A DNA stretch of 64,000 nucleotides from Siderastrea radians (Eukaryota; Cnidaria; Anthozoa; Scleractinia; Rhizangiidae). Shown here piece by piece: positions 12,822 through 23,479 of the stretch; within the stretch, counting starts at the first letter, position 1, and each line of letters starts with the position of its first letter. The notes under the pieces were generated by a model. It saw nothing but the letters and a program-made list of their open reading frames with translations, was not told the origin of the DNA and ran no database searches. Location of the stretch: positions 21,709,233-21,773,232 of the forward strand of contig OZ024895.1 in NCBI GenBank assembly GCA_964017195.1, in the 5' to 3' direction. Position numbers and translations under genes: made by a program.

Positions 12822-12822
12822 G
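12757..12822. repeat. (AAT)n microsatellite
   Basis: About 22 AAT units that directly abut the 5' edge of the retrotransposon fragment. The long poly-Asn and poly-Leu reading frames across it are artefacts of this repeat. Confidence 0.9.
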
Positions 12823-12825
12823 TTG

Positions 12826-13565
12826 AGTGCTGAGGGATGCTTCTGGTGGCTGACAGAGTGGAAGACCTGCCCAACATACATAATCGCCGGCATTTTTAAA
12901 TTATACGAGCAACTCTTACCTACCCGGGTATATGCGAGCCAGAAGACCCATACAGATCTGGAGGGCGAGGCGATGTGCAGGTTGTGCGGCAAGGCTCTAG
13001 AGAGCGTTGCGCACATCTTGTCCGGGTGCAGTGCGCTGGCACAAAACAAGTACCTCTCCCGACACGACTCAGCGTTGAAGGTACTGTTTTACGAGATGCT
13101 GCATGACCTGGGACTCATAGATGAGATACCACTTGGTACTCGACGGTCAAGTCCAAGCCCGTATACGAGTCAGATGATGTACAGGCATACTGGGATGTGC
13201 CAATGTTTGCAGAACATCAAGAGATGAGATCCAACAGAGTGGACGCCCGCATCGTCAATCACAAGAGCAAGCAAGTCACTACACTAGAGATGAGCTGTCC
13301 ATGGATCAACAACAGAGAGAAGAAGAGCGAGGAGAAGACCCTCAAGTATGGTCTCCCGCGCTGGGAATTGAAACAGCAGTTCCCAGGTTACGAGGTGCGA
13401 CAGCACAACATCATCATAGATGCCCTTGGGGGGTGGTCATGGGAGATGGACACTACGATGCACGGGATCGTAGGGATCAGGAGTAGAGAGGTGCTGAGGA
13501 AGATGCAGAAGGCGGTACTGTCAGGCACGCTCAACATTGCCCGAACTTTCAAAGTTACAACTTGA
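12826..13565 (+). pseudogene. C-terminal fragment of a non-LTR retrotransposon (zinc knuckle + restriction-like endonuclease)
   Basis: The plus strand encodes a Cys/His knuckle (CRLCG..SVAHILSGC, about 12977-13028), followed after a one-base frameshift near 13135 by a segment with RVDARIV (about 13240) and, some 14 residues on, LEMSCPW. This fits the D..E spacing of the PD-(D/E)xK-type endonuclease at the C-terminus of early-branching LINEs such as R2/NeSL-type. It closes at a stop at 13563. The RT domain is absent: the 5' side is replaced by an AAT microsatellite at 12822. This family fragment is common in cnidarian genomes as I recall. The copy is dead (truncation plus frameshift). Confidence 0.75.
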
Positions 13566-13778
13566 GGGATGGACAAATCTAGAGAACTCTGTCATCTTAT
13601 GTAGTTTACGGATGGTTGAGATTTTAGATTTTAGATTCTAGATTTTAGTATTTCTTTATTTCATAAGTACCTCTTAGTTACAAACATTATATATATATAT
13701 TTTTTACTCCAAGGCTTACAGGTTACGCTATGCGCCCTGTGTAGCTAGTTTAGTTTAGCATACAGACGTGGATTCTGC

Positions 13779-13862
<84 letters not shown>
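13779..13862. repeat. (AAT)n microsatellite
   Basis: About 27 perfect ATA/AAT units, the longest simple repeat in the window, 220 bp downstream of the retrotransposon fragment. Confidence 0.92.
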
Positions 13863-13863
<1 letters not shown>

Positions 13864-15300
13864 GTACTGCAATACTTATCGTGCACTCTCTGGCCTAGGG
13901 CCAGGCAATTTACAATCATTAAAAGAAATCTACTATAAAATAAAATATCTCAAAAAAATAAACATTTTTAATGATTCTAATCAATTTGAAATAATACATA
14001 CTGCAGTGTAACAGAACTTATAATGTTTTGATAACTTGTAATGGTCAGTTAGGTTTGATCGAGTGGAGTTTGAATTCATTTCGAATTTCAGTTCTAGTTC
14101 GCATGAAGTAAAATATTTCAAAGCGTTCAGGTTAAAGAACTGCTTTTCTTCGTGTTCCTGAACGTTAGGTGATGATCTCAATATTTAACGTGAGGGACAA
14201 GCCACCCATTTCAATAACTGGATTGATTGGTTTTGCTCTGTTCTGAGCAAAACCATAACACTACTTATATTTTTCGTTTTCAGTTTGTTAATTTGACTTC
14301 CGTATTGCCCACTGAAGTCACTGTTTTTCTACTTGGTGCCGTTTTATCATTTGCCATTAAGCTGCCGAGTTTTATTCGCTTTTTTGTCTTGAGTGGAGTT
14401 TCACTTTGATTTTCACTTTGCCTATTTCAGTCCCAGACATTTTGCTTCGACGGATAGTGATAACATTTCCTCAAGAAGTAATCGACACTTGCAGTTTGAG
14501 CCAGTAGCAAATTTAACTAAACTTGCATCTTCCGTTTTCTTTATAAAACAAACTCGTACCTAAACTGAGCTAAAGAAAGGTCTCGTTTAAAATTTCTTCT
14601 ACCCGGCCTCTACCGCATTCTGTGCTTTTTTAGCCCCGATTTTTTCCTAAATTAAATCTCGGCATTGAAAAAGTGAAAGCCTCGGGCAAACATCTGGCTG
14701 GAACGATGACCTAAAATATAAATCTAATTATCTTCAAAATGGTCGTTTCTGTTGGTGCTATGTGATTTGATTCATCCTCGCTTTAGAAATTAATTTTAGG
14801 TGCTGTCCAGACGGAGCAATAAGCATCGCCAAGAAATAATATAAAATGCTACTAGATTATATAAGGAATACCTGCTATACGATATAGGAATAATGATGGT
14901 GTAGCCACAGCTTTCTCTAGAAAGGTCAAAACGCTTTCCAAAACATCCCCTAAAAGGAAAAAAATTCAGCAGTCGTAACAGAGTACAACTTACAATTGAA
15001 GGCGTTGCATTAAAAAGAAGTGGTTATAATAACCTAAATTTACGCTATTATAATACGATAATGATTGCAATATTTTTAGATTGAAAACAGGATTTAATTA
15101 ATAGTGAGTAATTGAAAAGACCATTTAATTAACAGTGAGTATGTAAACGTCGTCCTTGATGAAGTTAGTTTCCTAATAATAAATACCGTAATTACATGCA
15201 TGGAGCCAAAAGCGGCACTAAATAATTTAATTAGCAACTAATCGAATTAACAACAAACAAGCATCGCTGGAGGCAGTTTGGTTTCAGTCTTGAACTCCTT
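13863..15300. other. AT-rich stretch, nothing recognised
   Basis: Reading frames here are short, AT-rich and without domains. No splice-consistent exon chain or repeat boundary was found. Confidence 0.5.
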
Positions 15301-15439
15301 TGAATTTTAAACTTCTATTTGGTTATTATTTTAACACACACAAGTAAAGAGCAAGTAAAACAACAAACAAACAAAACAATTAACTTCAACAGCTTAAACC
15401 GAGTCACAGATATCCCTGCAAGGCCATATTTTACCATCT

Positions 15440-16800
15440 CATGGATATTAAACAGTTGACGAGAACTACACTCAATCGAGCGGCAAAAACAAACGAGTGG
15501 CAAAAATAACTCTGAACCCAAGCGAAATAAACAACTCGACGGCAAAAATAATTCTAATCCGAGCGACAAAAAACATCCACAAGGAAACAAAAAAATTGAA
15601 TTAGCGACAAAAACAAACGAATGACCAAAATTAACTTTCGATTGAGCAACAAAAACAACCGGTAACCAAATTAACTATAATTTGGTAGGGATGTACGTTT
15701 TTCATGGCGGAAGACGTTTATCCCAGCTCCCAGTTCATGTGGCTCTGATACCGCTACAAAATCTCACACCGGAACGTGTTAAATAACACGCATTAAACAT
15801 TTTTGAGTTGAGCAACAAGCAAGAGATCAAATGTTGCGATTGCCGGTTCTCTTCGTGACGTTGAATGTTGAAAATAGGCCTTTCACCGTGTTGGACGTTG
15901 TTGAGGCGGTTCTGTTCCTTTCAGCATGTTGAATGGCCCACTTTCATTAGGTGATACACTGTTCAACATTTGTTGAGCAACATTTGCAGCATTTTACCCC
16001 TCTTTTGTTGTTCAACTATGTATTGCCTTTATTCCCAGGAAAGTTGACCAAGATAGCTGTACATTCCAGTAACAGGTAAACTCAGCATGACGTTTTTATA
16101 TTCCTTTCAGTTTTAACCATTTATTTCTAGAATGAAACTCATTCTGCCAGGAAAAAAGATTATGTAAGTGCGGTATAAATTTCACCTTGTTTCGAAATGA
16201 CAGTTGTTCCGGGTATCGTGTAAACACCCTCTAACTTTGAACCTACTGACAAAAATACCCAGACGAAAAAAAAAATTATTCCGAATCGAGCGATACAAAC
16301 ATGCTAATGGGAAAAAAATAATTACTGAGGAACAAGCGAAAAGAATAAGAGAACCAACAGTGGCAACCACAACTACAACCAGCCTCCGAGAGAGTGGGGA
16401 AAGCGAGAACTGAGAAAACGAGTGCGTAAAACGCGTGGGAGTTCTAATTTTCGTGCCGTCCTTACAATCTGAGAACCTGGAACAGGCTACTACAACCCAG
16501 TGGCAAAAAAAAAAAAAAGAAACAGACAAAACTCACTTAGATTTAAGTGGTCAGAACAGCTCAGTGGCAAATAAAATTGAACAGAATGAAAAATAAAAGA
16601 GAAAAGAAAGAAAAGACGCGGTTATTGTGAGCTGAACATGGCTCAGTTGCAACACTATTGTAAACACACACGAAAAGAACAACCGGATTGCAAAAACAAA
16701 ACTGATCCTAAAACAAAAACCACTCAATTAAACAGAGCGGCAAAGGCACCGCCATTAAAAAAACAGCGCTGAACCGAGTGGCAGTTAACTCAACATTTGC
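15440..16800. repeat. Degenerate repeat field around GAGYGGCAAAAACAA
   Basis: Variants of a 25-40 bp unit built on 'gagcggcaaaaacaaa' plus 'ctgaaccgag' recur at 15475-15665 and again at 16240-16800, separated by a block (15790-16020) with repeated GTTGAACA/TGTTCAAC words. The spacing is irregular, so this is an old minisatellite or tandem array. Short frames on both strands follow from it. Confidence 0.5.
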
Positions 16801-16840
16801 AAAATAAACACTAAACATAATGTGGAATTAACGCTGTTTC

Positions 16841-18679
16841 AATAGACCATTTTCATTATGACGTCACACACGCAAAGGTTTCTGGTAGTTGTAGTAAAGA
16901 TCGCACCCAGGGTCGCTCAATCGCGGGAAAATTCAAAATAATCCACAAAAACACATGCAATGCAATGGCGCCCGAGTTGGTCGACCGTATCACGTCTATA
17001 ATGAGCATAATTGAGAGGACCTCGAGTGACATAAGCGACAAACCTGCTTTTACCCCACCAGGACACATCAAGAGACAACATTGTAAAGGTAAGGAAGCTT
17101 TATTTTGCAATATTTTCGATTTTTTTTAATCGTTTCGCACTCGGTGCGTTACAAAACTTTTTAGCGGACGGCTTCTTGTACGCTCGATTTTCAGGCCGGT
17201 AATTTTACATGCATCCTTAGGATGAAGTCTTTTGAAGACATTTCTTGTAAAAGATTGTTGCTACAAGGAAAAGACCTGAAGAATGCTCGACGGCGGTTAT
17301 GGAAGAAATTGGAGAGGTTTAATAGAGCAAAGAAATCCTTGTTCGAGAACAGACTGTAAATATTGTCAGCGTCGTTTTTATTTCCAAAGACAACGATCGA
17401 TTTTTAAGTATTTCTTCCACTTCAACCGTTGGTAAATTACATATTTGACTGTGGATTGACTTCGTAAGAATTTTTTAACTGAGGGAATCCACATTTACAA
17501 TAGCTTTCTTGAAATGTTTAAAAAACTTGCAGAAATTTGGTACAAATGGTGTCAAGGTAAAGCGGAATTGTACTCGAAGCATTTTGCTTTCCCAGGAAAG
17601 CAAGCGCTATTCTGAATAATTTTTTTCATCCCTGAAGGCTTGTTTTCCCTTTTCTTTGTTTGTCTTTTCATGGAATTTCGTATTAAAATTAAAATAAGCG
17701 ATCTGATATTGTAATTGCATTCATTACAGTTAGTCTTGGTGAGAAAATGTTTTGCGTATAAACTTTCAAGATTTTGTCTTTGTAGGTTTTGTTTATTAAG
17801 CTTATGTCTTATTTCGCAAAATGGTGAAAATAATTCAAAAACAAAATAGTAACAGAAACTATTCTAGACTGAGTAAGTGTTGTTTCTCAAGCCAGTTTGC
17901 TTTCCTTTGGTACTGCACATTGGGTTGTTTGAACGCAAAAAATCGTTCGGCCGTCTTAGTGCGAATATAAACATTGCTTGCTTTTTCAGTTGACGGAATA
18001 TTTCAATCATCTTTACATCTTTTGTGTTACTGTAACTTGAAGTAGTGAATGGTATTTCTCTTCCATTTTAATGATTTAACTTAGAACTGCCGATTTACTC
18101 AAAGCGAAATATTGTTAAAATGTGTATGCTGGTGTATGCTTTGTTTTGTTTTTATTAAATGTCAGAGCGAGTCGCTCAAAGCATTTCAATAGGTTCCTCG
18201 TTTTGTTCTGCACTGTGCTCGATATAAAATTCTTATTGTTTCGATCTCCATTTGGTTCTGTTATTTAAAAACTGTTCTAATTGTTCTATATCTCCTCCTC
18301 AGATACTCCCTCCTCCCCTTCGATTCTTTTTCTCATGAGGGAAATTGTATTGGCACATTGTTAAGACACGTTTTCCTGCTACACACTCGGTATCCAGAAT
18401 TTGGGAAAAAGTTTTCCATTGAAATGTTCTTTAACAGCACTTCGCAATTCCTCGTTTATCGAAAAAAAATATAAACAACTCCACGCTAAATTTCTTTGGA
18501 TTTGTGTAGCAATCGAGCACAACTTTGTAAAACACCTGGTAGCTTGCCTTTAATTGGCCGACATGGCGCTTCTGCTGATTTTTTGACACTTTCCCGCGAT
18601 CGCGCGACACTGGGCGCGATCTTTACTACAACTACCAGAAACCTTAGCGCGTGTGACGTCATAATGAAAATGGTCTATT
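16841..18679. mobile_element. 1.84-kb DNA element with about 85-bp terminal inverted repeats
   Basis: The left end (16841-16930) and right end (18590-18679) are near-perfect inverted copies starting AATAGACCATTTTCATTATG and containing TTTCTGGTAGTTGTAGT. If the duplication is TA, the element is 16845-18675. The interior holds small frames only: a 43-codon frame starting ATGGCGCCCGAG (16967) that ends at a good splice donor (17092), and a basic 45-codon frame at 17222-17359. The two do not join in phase with the splice sites I can see, so no transposase is claimed. Likely non-autonomous. Confidence 0.75.
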
Positions 18680-19069
18680 ACCTCTTTTGCTATTGCGACA
18701 CAATCCGAGGATTCATCAACTTGCTCTTGTTGAAAGAAATTCAATTAAAATGACGGTTAAAAGTATCCGTTTAGCCGGGTTATGGACAAACCACGATCAT
18801 ATATTCAAATTTCTTACGATGGTTAGAGAAAACCGATTATTTTATGGTAATTATAGTATTAATTATCGGAAACAAACAAGCTTTCCGATAATTTTCGAAG
18901 TGTTCCGAGGATGGTCGAAGGTTGTACATTGATTGACGAACAGTTAAAGTGGTCGTAAAAAAATTGCCCTTAGCGGCCGGTACGCAACATTCCACGAATC
19001 AGTAACCGTAAAATAAATTTCCCTCATCCCTTACTTTAGAAACTGGATCGCAAATAAAGGAATTGCCGA

Positions 19070-19299
19070 TTTTCATGTGATGTCATTACAATAGGACACT
19101 TGCATGATGGCGTCATTTGACTACAGCTACCAGAATCCTTCAGTTTGTTCTTTTCTTGTGCAAATTAGTGCTATTGTTGTTTAAACCTCACTGGGATTAC
19201 AAATTTTAAAAAACAAAGGAAAAACGAAATGAATTCTGGTAGTTGTAGTCAAATGACACTATCGTGCAAGTGTCCTATTGTAATGACATCACATGAAAA
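19070..19299. mobile_element. 230-bp MITE with about 70-bp inverted repeats
   Basis: Ends TTTTCATGTGATGTCATT and its inverse. The arms include GGACACTTGCATGATGG/CGTGCAAGTGTCC and CTGGTAGTTGTAGT. The last word and the TGACGTCA-like start are shared with the inverted repeats of the 1.84-kb element 390 bp to the left, which suggests related families. The loop between the arms is about 80 bp. No coding capacity. Confidence 0.75.
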
Positions 19300-20125
19300 C
19301 TGAGGCAACCACAAAGCTCTTCTTTACCGATGAGGAAACTCTTTGTGGAAATTTTCTAGTTGACATATTGTTTCGCTTTAGAAATAAACCAATTTGATCA
19401 ATTTTATGGCAGCCCGATACACAGGAATTCTCAAAATGTCATAAAACCAATATTTTTGTGCAACTTTTTAATTTTCAAGTAAAGGGTATGATAATAATGT
19501 AAAAGTGTCATCGAAATAAACCTGAAGAGAATCTACTAGTAGGAATATTAATTCATTATCTGCCTTTTTTCTTGTACTCGCCATGCGAGTGTCCTAACAA
19601 GGCACACCATGTAACATGGCGGACTGAAAATTGTTTCCTCAATAATTTTATCCTAAAGAGTACCATAGAGCCAGAAATTGTTCTAATTTTTTACCTACTG
19701 TTTAACTCCTCTGTTTCTGAGTCTTGTTCATGCAAGCAAACTCATTTTGATCATTCTGATGCAAACCAAGAATTGAGCAATTTCAGACACTTTTGGGATT
19801 GAGTTCGTTTAATTAAGGCAAACTTGGATGACACTAAAACAAAATTGTTAGAAAGCTACAGCACAGACATTGAATTCCTAGCTCATGACAAACTGAAATA
19901 TGCGGTTTACTTATGGGAACTGCGGATTACTTATTCAACAACAAGTCACAAGATAACAGACTGAACTTAGTTTTACCATTGAATCTGACTATTATCGCTA
20001 TCATTCGTTTGTTTTTCGTTTGCCATTTCAGTTGTAGCCCTAGAGAAACTTAATAGACCTTCAAGACATCGGTACAAATTTGCGTCTCAAAGATTATTTG
20101 CTCTTTCAGTGTTTGCCTTGCTATT
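19300..20125. other. 3' flank of receptor unit 0
   Basis: From about 19820 the sequence is homologous to the flanks at 22.9, 35.7, 45.4 and 54.9 kb (shared ACTAAAACAAAATTGT, GCACGAACATAG and CTCATGGCAAACTGAAA type words). It therefore marks the downstream side of each receptor unit and probably includes transcribed 3' UTR. Confidence 0.6.
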
Positions 20126-20812
20126 TCATAGTTTGGTAGTCTCTCGCCGAACAGTCATTGTCTTTGGGATTTCTTGTGGTGTATTCAAATCTCCACAAAG
20201 CGCCGGGTTTTCTTTTCCTGAGCTAGACGTTACCTCTGCAGAATCTATGTGATGGCTCTCTATCCATGCCAGATTAACTCTCCCAGTTCCTAGTTGGTGT
20301 GGTGGAACTGCGCTGCTTGATTGGCTGTTATTTCTATAGCTTTCCGTTTCTTTGCGGTCTTGTAACCAGAGTCCACGTTCCCCTTGGTCCCCAGTAATGT
20401 GGGCACTGACTGCCAAACTGCCCTCTTCAGGCTCATTAGCGATTCTGTTATTTGCTGCAGCCTGTCTTGAGATCTCACGTGGAATATTCCGCTGGGCCAT
20501 TTGCACTTAATTGTTCCGGCTCTTGAAAGGGAGTTCTGCCACAGGGATCTTTAATAAGCTGTTTTAGTGCTGAGCGAAACCTTCTGGTTCGGAAACAGTA
20601 GATGATAGGATTGATCACACTGGAGGCGAAAATAGAGAAATGGGCTATGAACCCACTTCATCAGACCTATGACGACCCCACACTGGAAACAAAATGGTCG
20701 GAATGCAACACGCCAAGAATGCCAGCACTGTAATAGCCACAGTTTTGGCAGCTTGAATATCCATTTTCAGTCTAGCCTCGGCCTGGAGTTGAGGGAGGTT
20801 TAGCCGCTTCCT
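20126..20812 (-). pseudogene. GPCR unit 0: orphan exon 2 (TM6-TM7-tail), frameshifted
   Basis: Homologous to exon 2 of the four other units. A splice acceptor at 20814-20813 precedes RKRLNLPQLQ and TM6 (MDIQAAKTVAITVLAFLACC). A deletion of several bases in extracellular loop 3 (near 20655) shifts the frame and gives a stop. NPIIYCFRTRRFRSALKQL remains readable in another frame, and a further indel lies near 20510 before the tail (20506-20126). No exon 1 lies upstream: only about 0.9 kb separates this exon from the conserved upstream block (21.7-22.3 kb), so exon 1 and most of the intron have been deleted. Confidence 0.85.
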
Positions 20813-22379
20813 CTGCAAAAAAGGAAGAAATATTAGCAATATAATTAAATGAACGTGTGATATACTTCGGGGTATAGTGAATTTTGATAACTGTTGACAT
20901 AGCGTGTTATGTATAGCTTTCTGTCTAGGGTGTATCGTCTGTTATAAAATAACAAGAAGCCTTCCGATTGCTTGAATGTGTTTGCTGGTTTGCAAATTGA
21001 AATATAAAGTTCTATAGGCTGATAACTTGAACTATATAGACAAAAACCAGCTTTGGTGCTGAAAAAATCCACGGCAAGTCGACCTTTTAGACGGATCAAC
21101 AACTAATATAGCCTGCGAGTATCTTGGAGGCGGAGCCGCGATCTCGGGTAAATTAAGGCCTGGGTCTCTATCGATTTCAAGGGGGGGGGGGTTGATCTAA
21201 AGTAAATACATTAAAACCTATCTCTTAGATAACTAATTAGGGTAATCTGCAACCAAAAACTTTGCAAAATTTATCTCATACATCTTTTATGTTTTGATCA
21301 CGTGACTAACCACGCCCAATTTTGTAAGAAAACCTTTGACAAAAATTCCCACTTGTTACCGAACCATTCCAGCCTGGTTTCTGAATTACTGCCCGAGGTT
21401 AATGTTTTTATGAAAAGAAGCTAAAGCAAGTAGTGGGAATTGTTACTTTAGATTTTCCGATGATAAATGGCGTGGTCAATCACGTGACTCGGTAATTACA
21501 ATTTCTTTTTTCATTTCATTTGATACTTTGTGTCAGTTCACCTTTCTTTGCTTCTTAATTGTCTTTCAAAGTGTTATTTAGATCTTCATTCAATGAATTA
21601 CAGTTAAAGTCAGAAATTATAGTAGTCAGTCATCTTCATGAGACTGGAGTAAAAACTATTTTGACTGTTATAACGAAGGTCAACAGATATTTTTAAAGAT
21701 TGCTTAACTGAAAGGTATTTTACGCTGGATCTTGCAATTAACATCTCAACAACATTGCACCCTGTTTGTAGGTTAGAACAACGTGATTTATTTGGGAAAG
21801 TTCTGAAGGCCTCGGAGGAAAGATTTCAACATTTCCATAGATCAATGTCCTGCATTACTGAATTCAACATGTTAAATACGTTTGTTGAAATTTAACTTTG
21901 TTCTCAGGTGTGAACAACAATGTTGAATTCTTTTGACGACCTCGTTCAACATCGAACAACAAGTGTGGATTTCGACAATTTTAAATTAAACGATGTTGAG
22001 TTTTTTTGACCTAGCCCTTTTAAACATGTTCTTCGAACTAAAGAAGAAGCCCGACGTTAGTCTCGTGGAAAGACTCGCTGTATTTTCTGTTCTCTCAGTT
22101 CTTCCAGGTCCTTTTAAAGAATCTTGAATGTTGATGAATACTCTTTACCGATACCTTAAACATGTTCTTCGAACCAAGAGGAATCTTGGTTAATTGACTG
22201 ATTTCTGATTTTCTGTTTTCGTAGTCAGGTTGGTGAAGAGATATTTGTGTAAGCTAAAACAGTTTGATTTGTGCGGATTCTTAAGTTAAGTCGCGTTCTG
22301 TGGGTCGATTTCGACTAGCAATATGCGCTACGTGGGACGCGCACGAACTCTTAATATGGCCTGTGCTCTCCAAGAGTTT
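20813..22379. other. Remnant intron and conserved upstream block of unit 0
   Basis: 20813-21700 shows no exon. From about 21720 to 22330 the sequence matches the blocks upstream of exon 1 in units B (44.1-44.5 kb) and C (53.6-54.0 kb), including GGTGTGAACAACAATGTTGAAT and GACGACCTCGTTCAAC words. A G-run sits at 21181-21190. Confidence 0.6.
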
Positions 22380-22449
22380 CCTAGTAGCTTAGTGGTTAGA
22401 GCGTTCGACCGGCGTTCGGAAGGTCATGGGTTCAATTCCCTTCTAGGTT
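22378..22449 (+). repeat. tRNA-like sequence, probable SINE head or tRNA pseudogene
   Basis: A-box TAGCTTAGTGGTTAGAG and B-box GGTTCAATTCC at normal spacing. D arm GCTT/GAGC, a five-pair anticodon stem TTCGA/TCGGA with loop CCGGCGT (GGC at the anticodon place, but C instead of T at position 33), and a T arm with one mismatch. The acceptor stem pairs five of seven. These defects favour a tRNA-derived SINE or pseudogene over a working tRNA. Confidence 0.6.
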
Positions 22450-22539
22450 ACCAAAAGGACAACATCAAGTGGAGTTATAAAGGCTGAATGAGCCACTGTT
22501 AGTTTTACTACTGATTTTCTCTTTACATCATCACTACTT

Positions 22540-23479
22540 CCTCAAACATTCAAGTGATGAGAACAAAGAGAATGATCACCAAGGATAAGATCTTTTGGCA
22601 TTTAGGGAAATTCTTCTCACTAGGTTCCAAAAAATATTGTATGGAGAACAGTAAGGAGAATATGCATTTTCATGTCAAGGATAATAGGGGTAATAGTTTC
22701 AGGCACTGGAGTTATTATTTTAGCAAAAACTGGACCATTATTTTAAAGCAATCATTGTCGGAGATGTATTTACTGGCTCTTTAATGTGACACTAAAAATA
22801 GGTGATAGTTTTGAGGCCTTCCCAACAGACATTCCATTGAAACAATCTATTGAGTGCCCCTGAATGAGACACTTAGGGGAAACTTGACTCAGGCACTAAA
22901 ACAAAATTGTCACAAAGCTCACTACAACACGAACATAGAGATCCTCCAGTCATGGCAAACTGAAATAAGTTTACTTTCGACTTGAACCAACTGCTCTCTT
23001 AGCGTGTTTGTACTAATCAACAAGTCCCAAATAATAAATTGATCTTAACTATGCCACTGAATCTAAACTTTATCTTTATACATTTTCTGGCATACATACA
23101 AATTTGTGTCTCCAAAAGATTTGTTCATAACGGTCGGTAAATAACGATCGTCCGGGTGAGTATAGTCCTGAGAAGGACTGTTTTAGGTGACATTGACTGA
23201 CGTTTCGACAACCTGAGCGGAAGTCATCACCAGAGTCAAGTGAATTTTGAATCGTCAGTAGATGTGTTAAGTCTCTGGTCGTTGTCCTGATTGGTGATGT
23301 TATTGGTCGTTTGTCAGTTAAGTCGTGATGTTATTGGCTGCGAATACTGTGGTGTCACCTCAAACAGTCCTTCTTAGGACTACACTCACCTGGACGGTCG
23401 TAATTTACCGACTTATGATATGACTTCTGGGTTCAAGCCATTTACAGTGAAAAGGTTTGTCCTTTCAGTGTTTCACTTT
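22540..23479. other. 3' flank of receptor unit A
   Basis: Homologous to the other units' downstream flanks (GATAAGATCTTTTGGCATTTAG, ACTAGGTTCCAAA). The 76-codon plus-strand frame at 22554-22784 is not conserved in the sister copies, so it is not called. Confidence 0.55.
23124..23419. mobile_element. 296-bp foldback/MITE with about 75-bp inverted repeats
   Basis: The left arm (CATAACGGTCGGTAAATAAC, then TCCGGGTGAGTATAGTCCTG) recurs inverted at 23345-23419. The centre has CGTTTCGACAACCTGAGCGG. Unit B keeps only the left arm and centre (about 36008-36110), so the element was present before A and B separated and B later lost the right arm. Confidence 0.75.

Noticed and set aside
12726..13049. 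Minus-strand frame with a poly-Leu run that looks like a signal peptide
   Set aside because: It is the reverse reading of the AAT microsatellite and the retrotransposon fragment.
22378..22449. Functional tRNA-Ala (GGC)
   Set aside because: Acceptor and T-stem mismatches and C at position 33; better explained as a SINE head or pseudogene.
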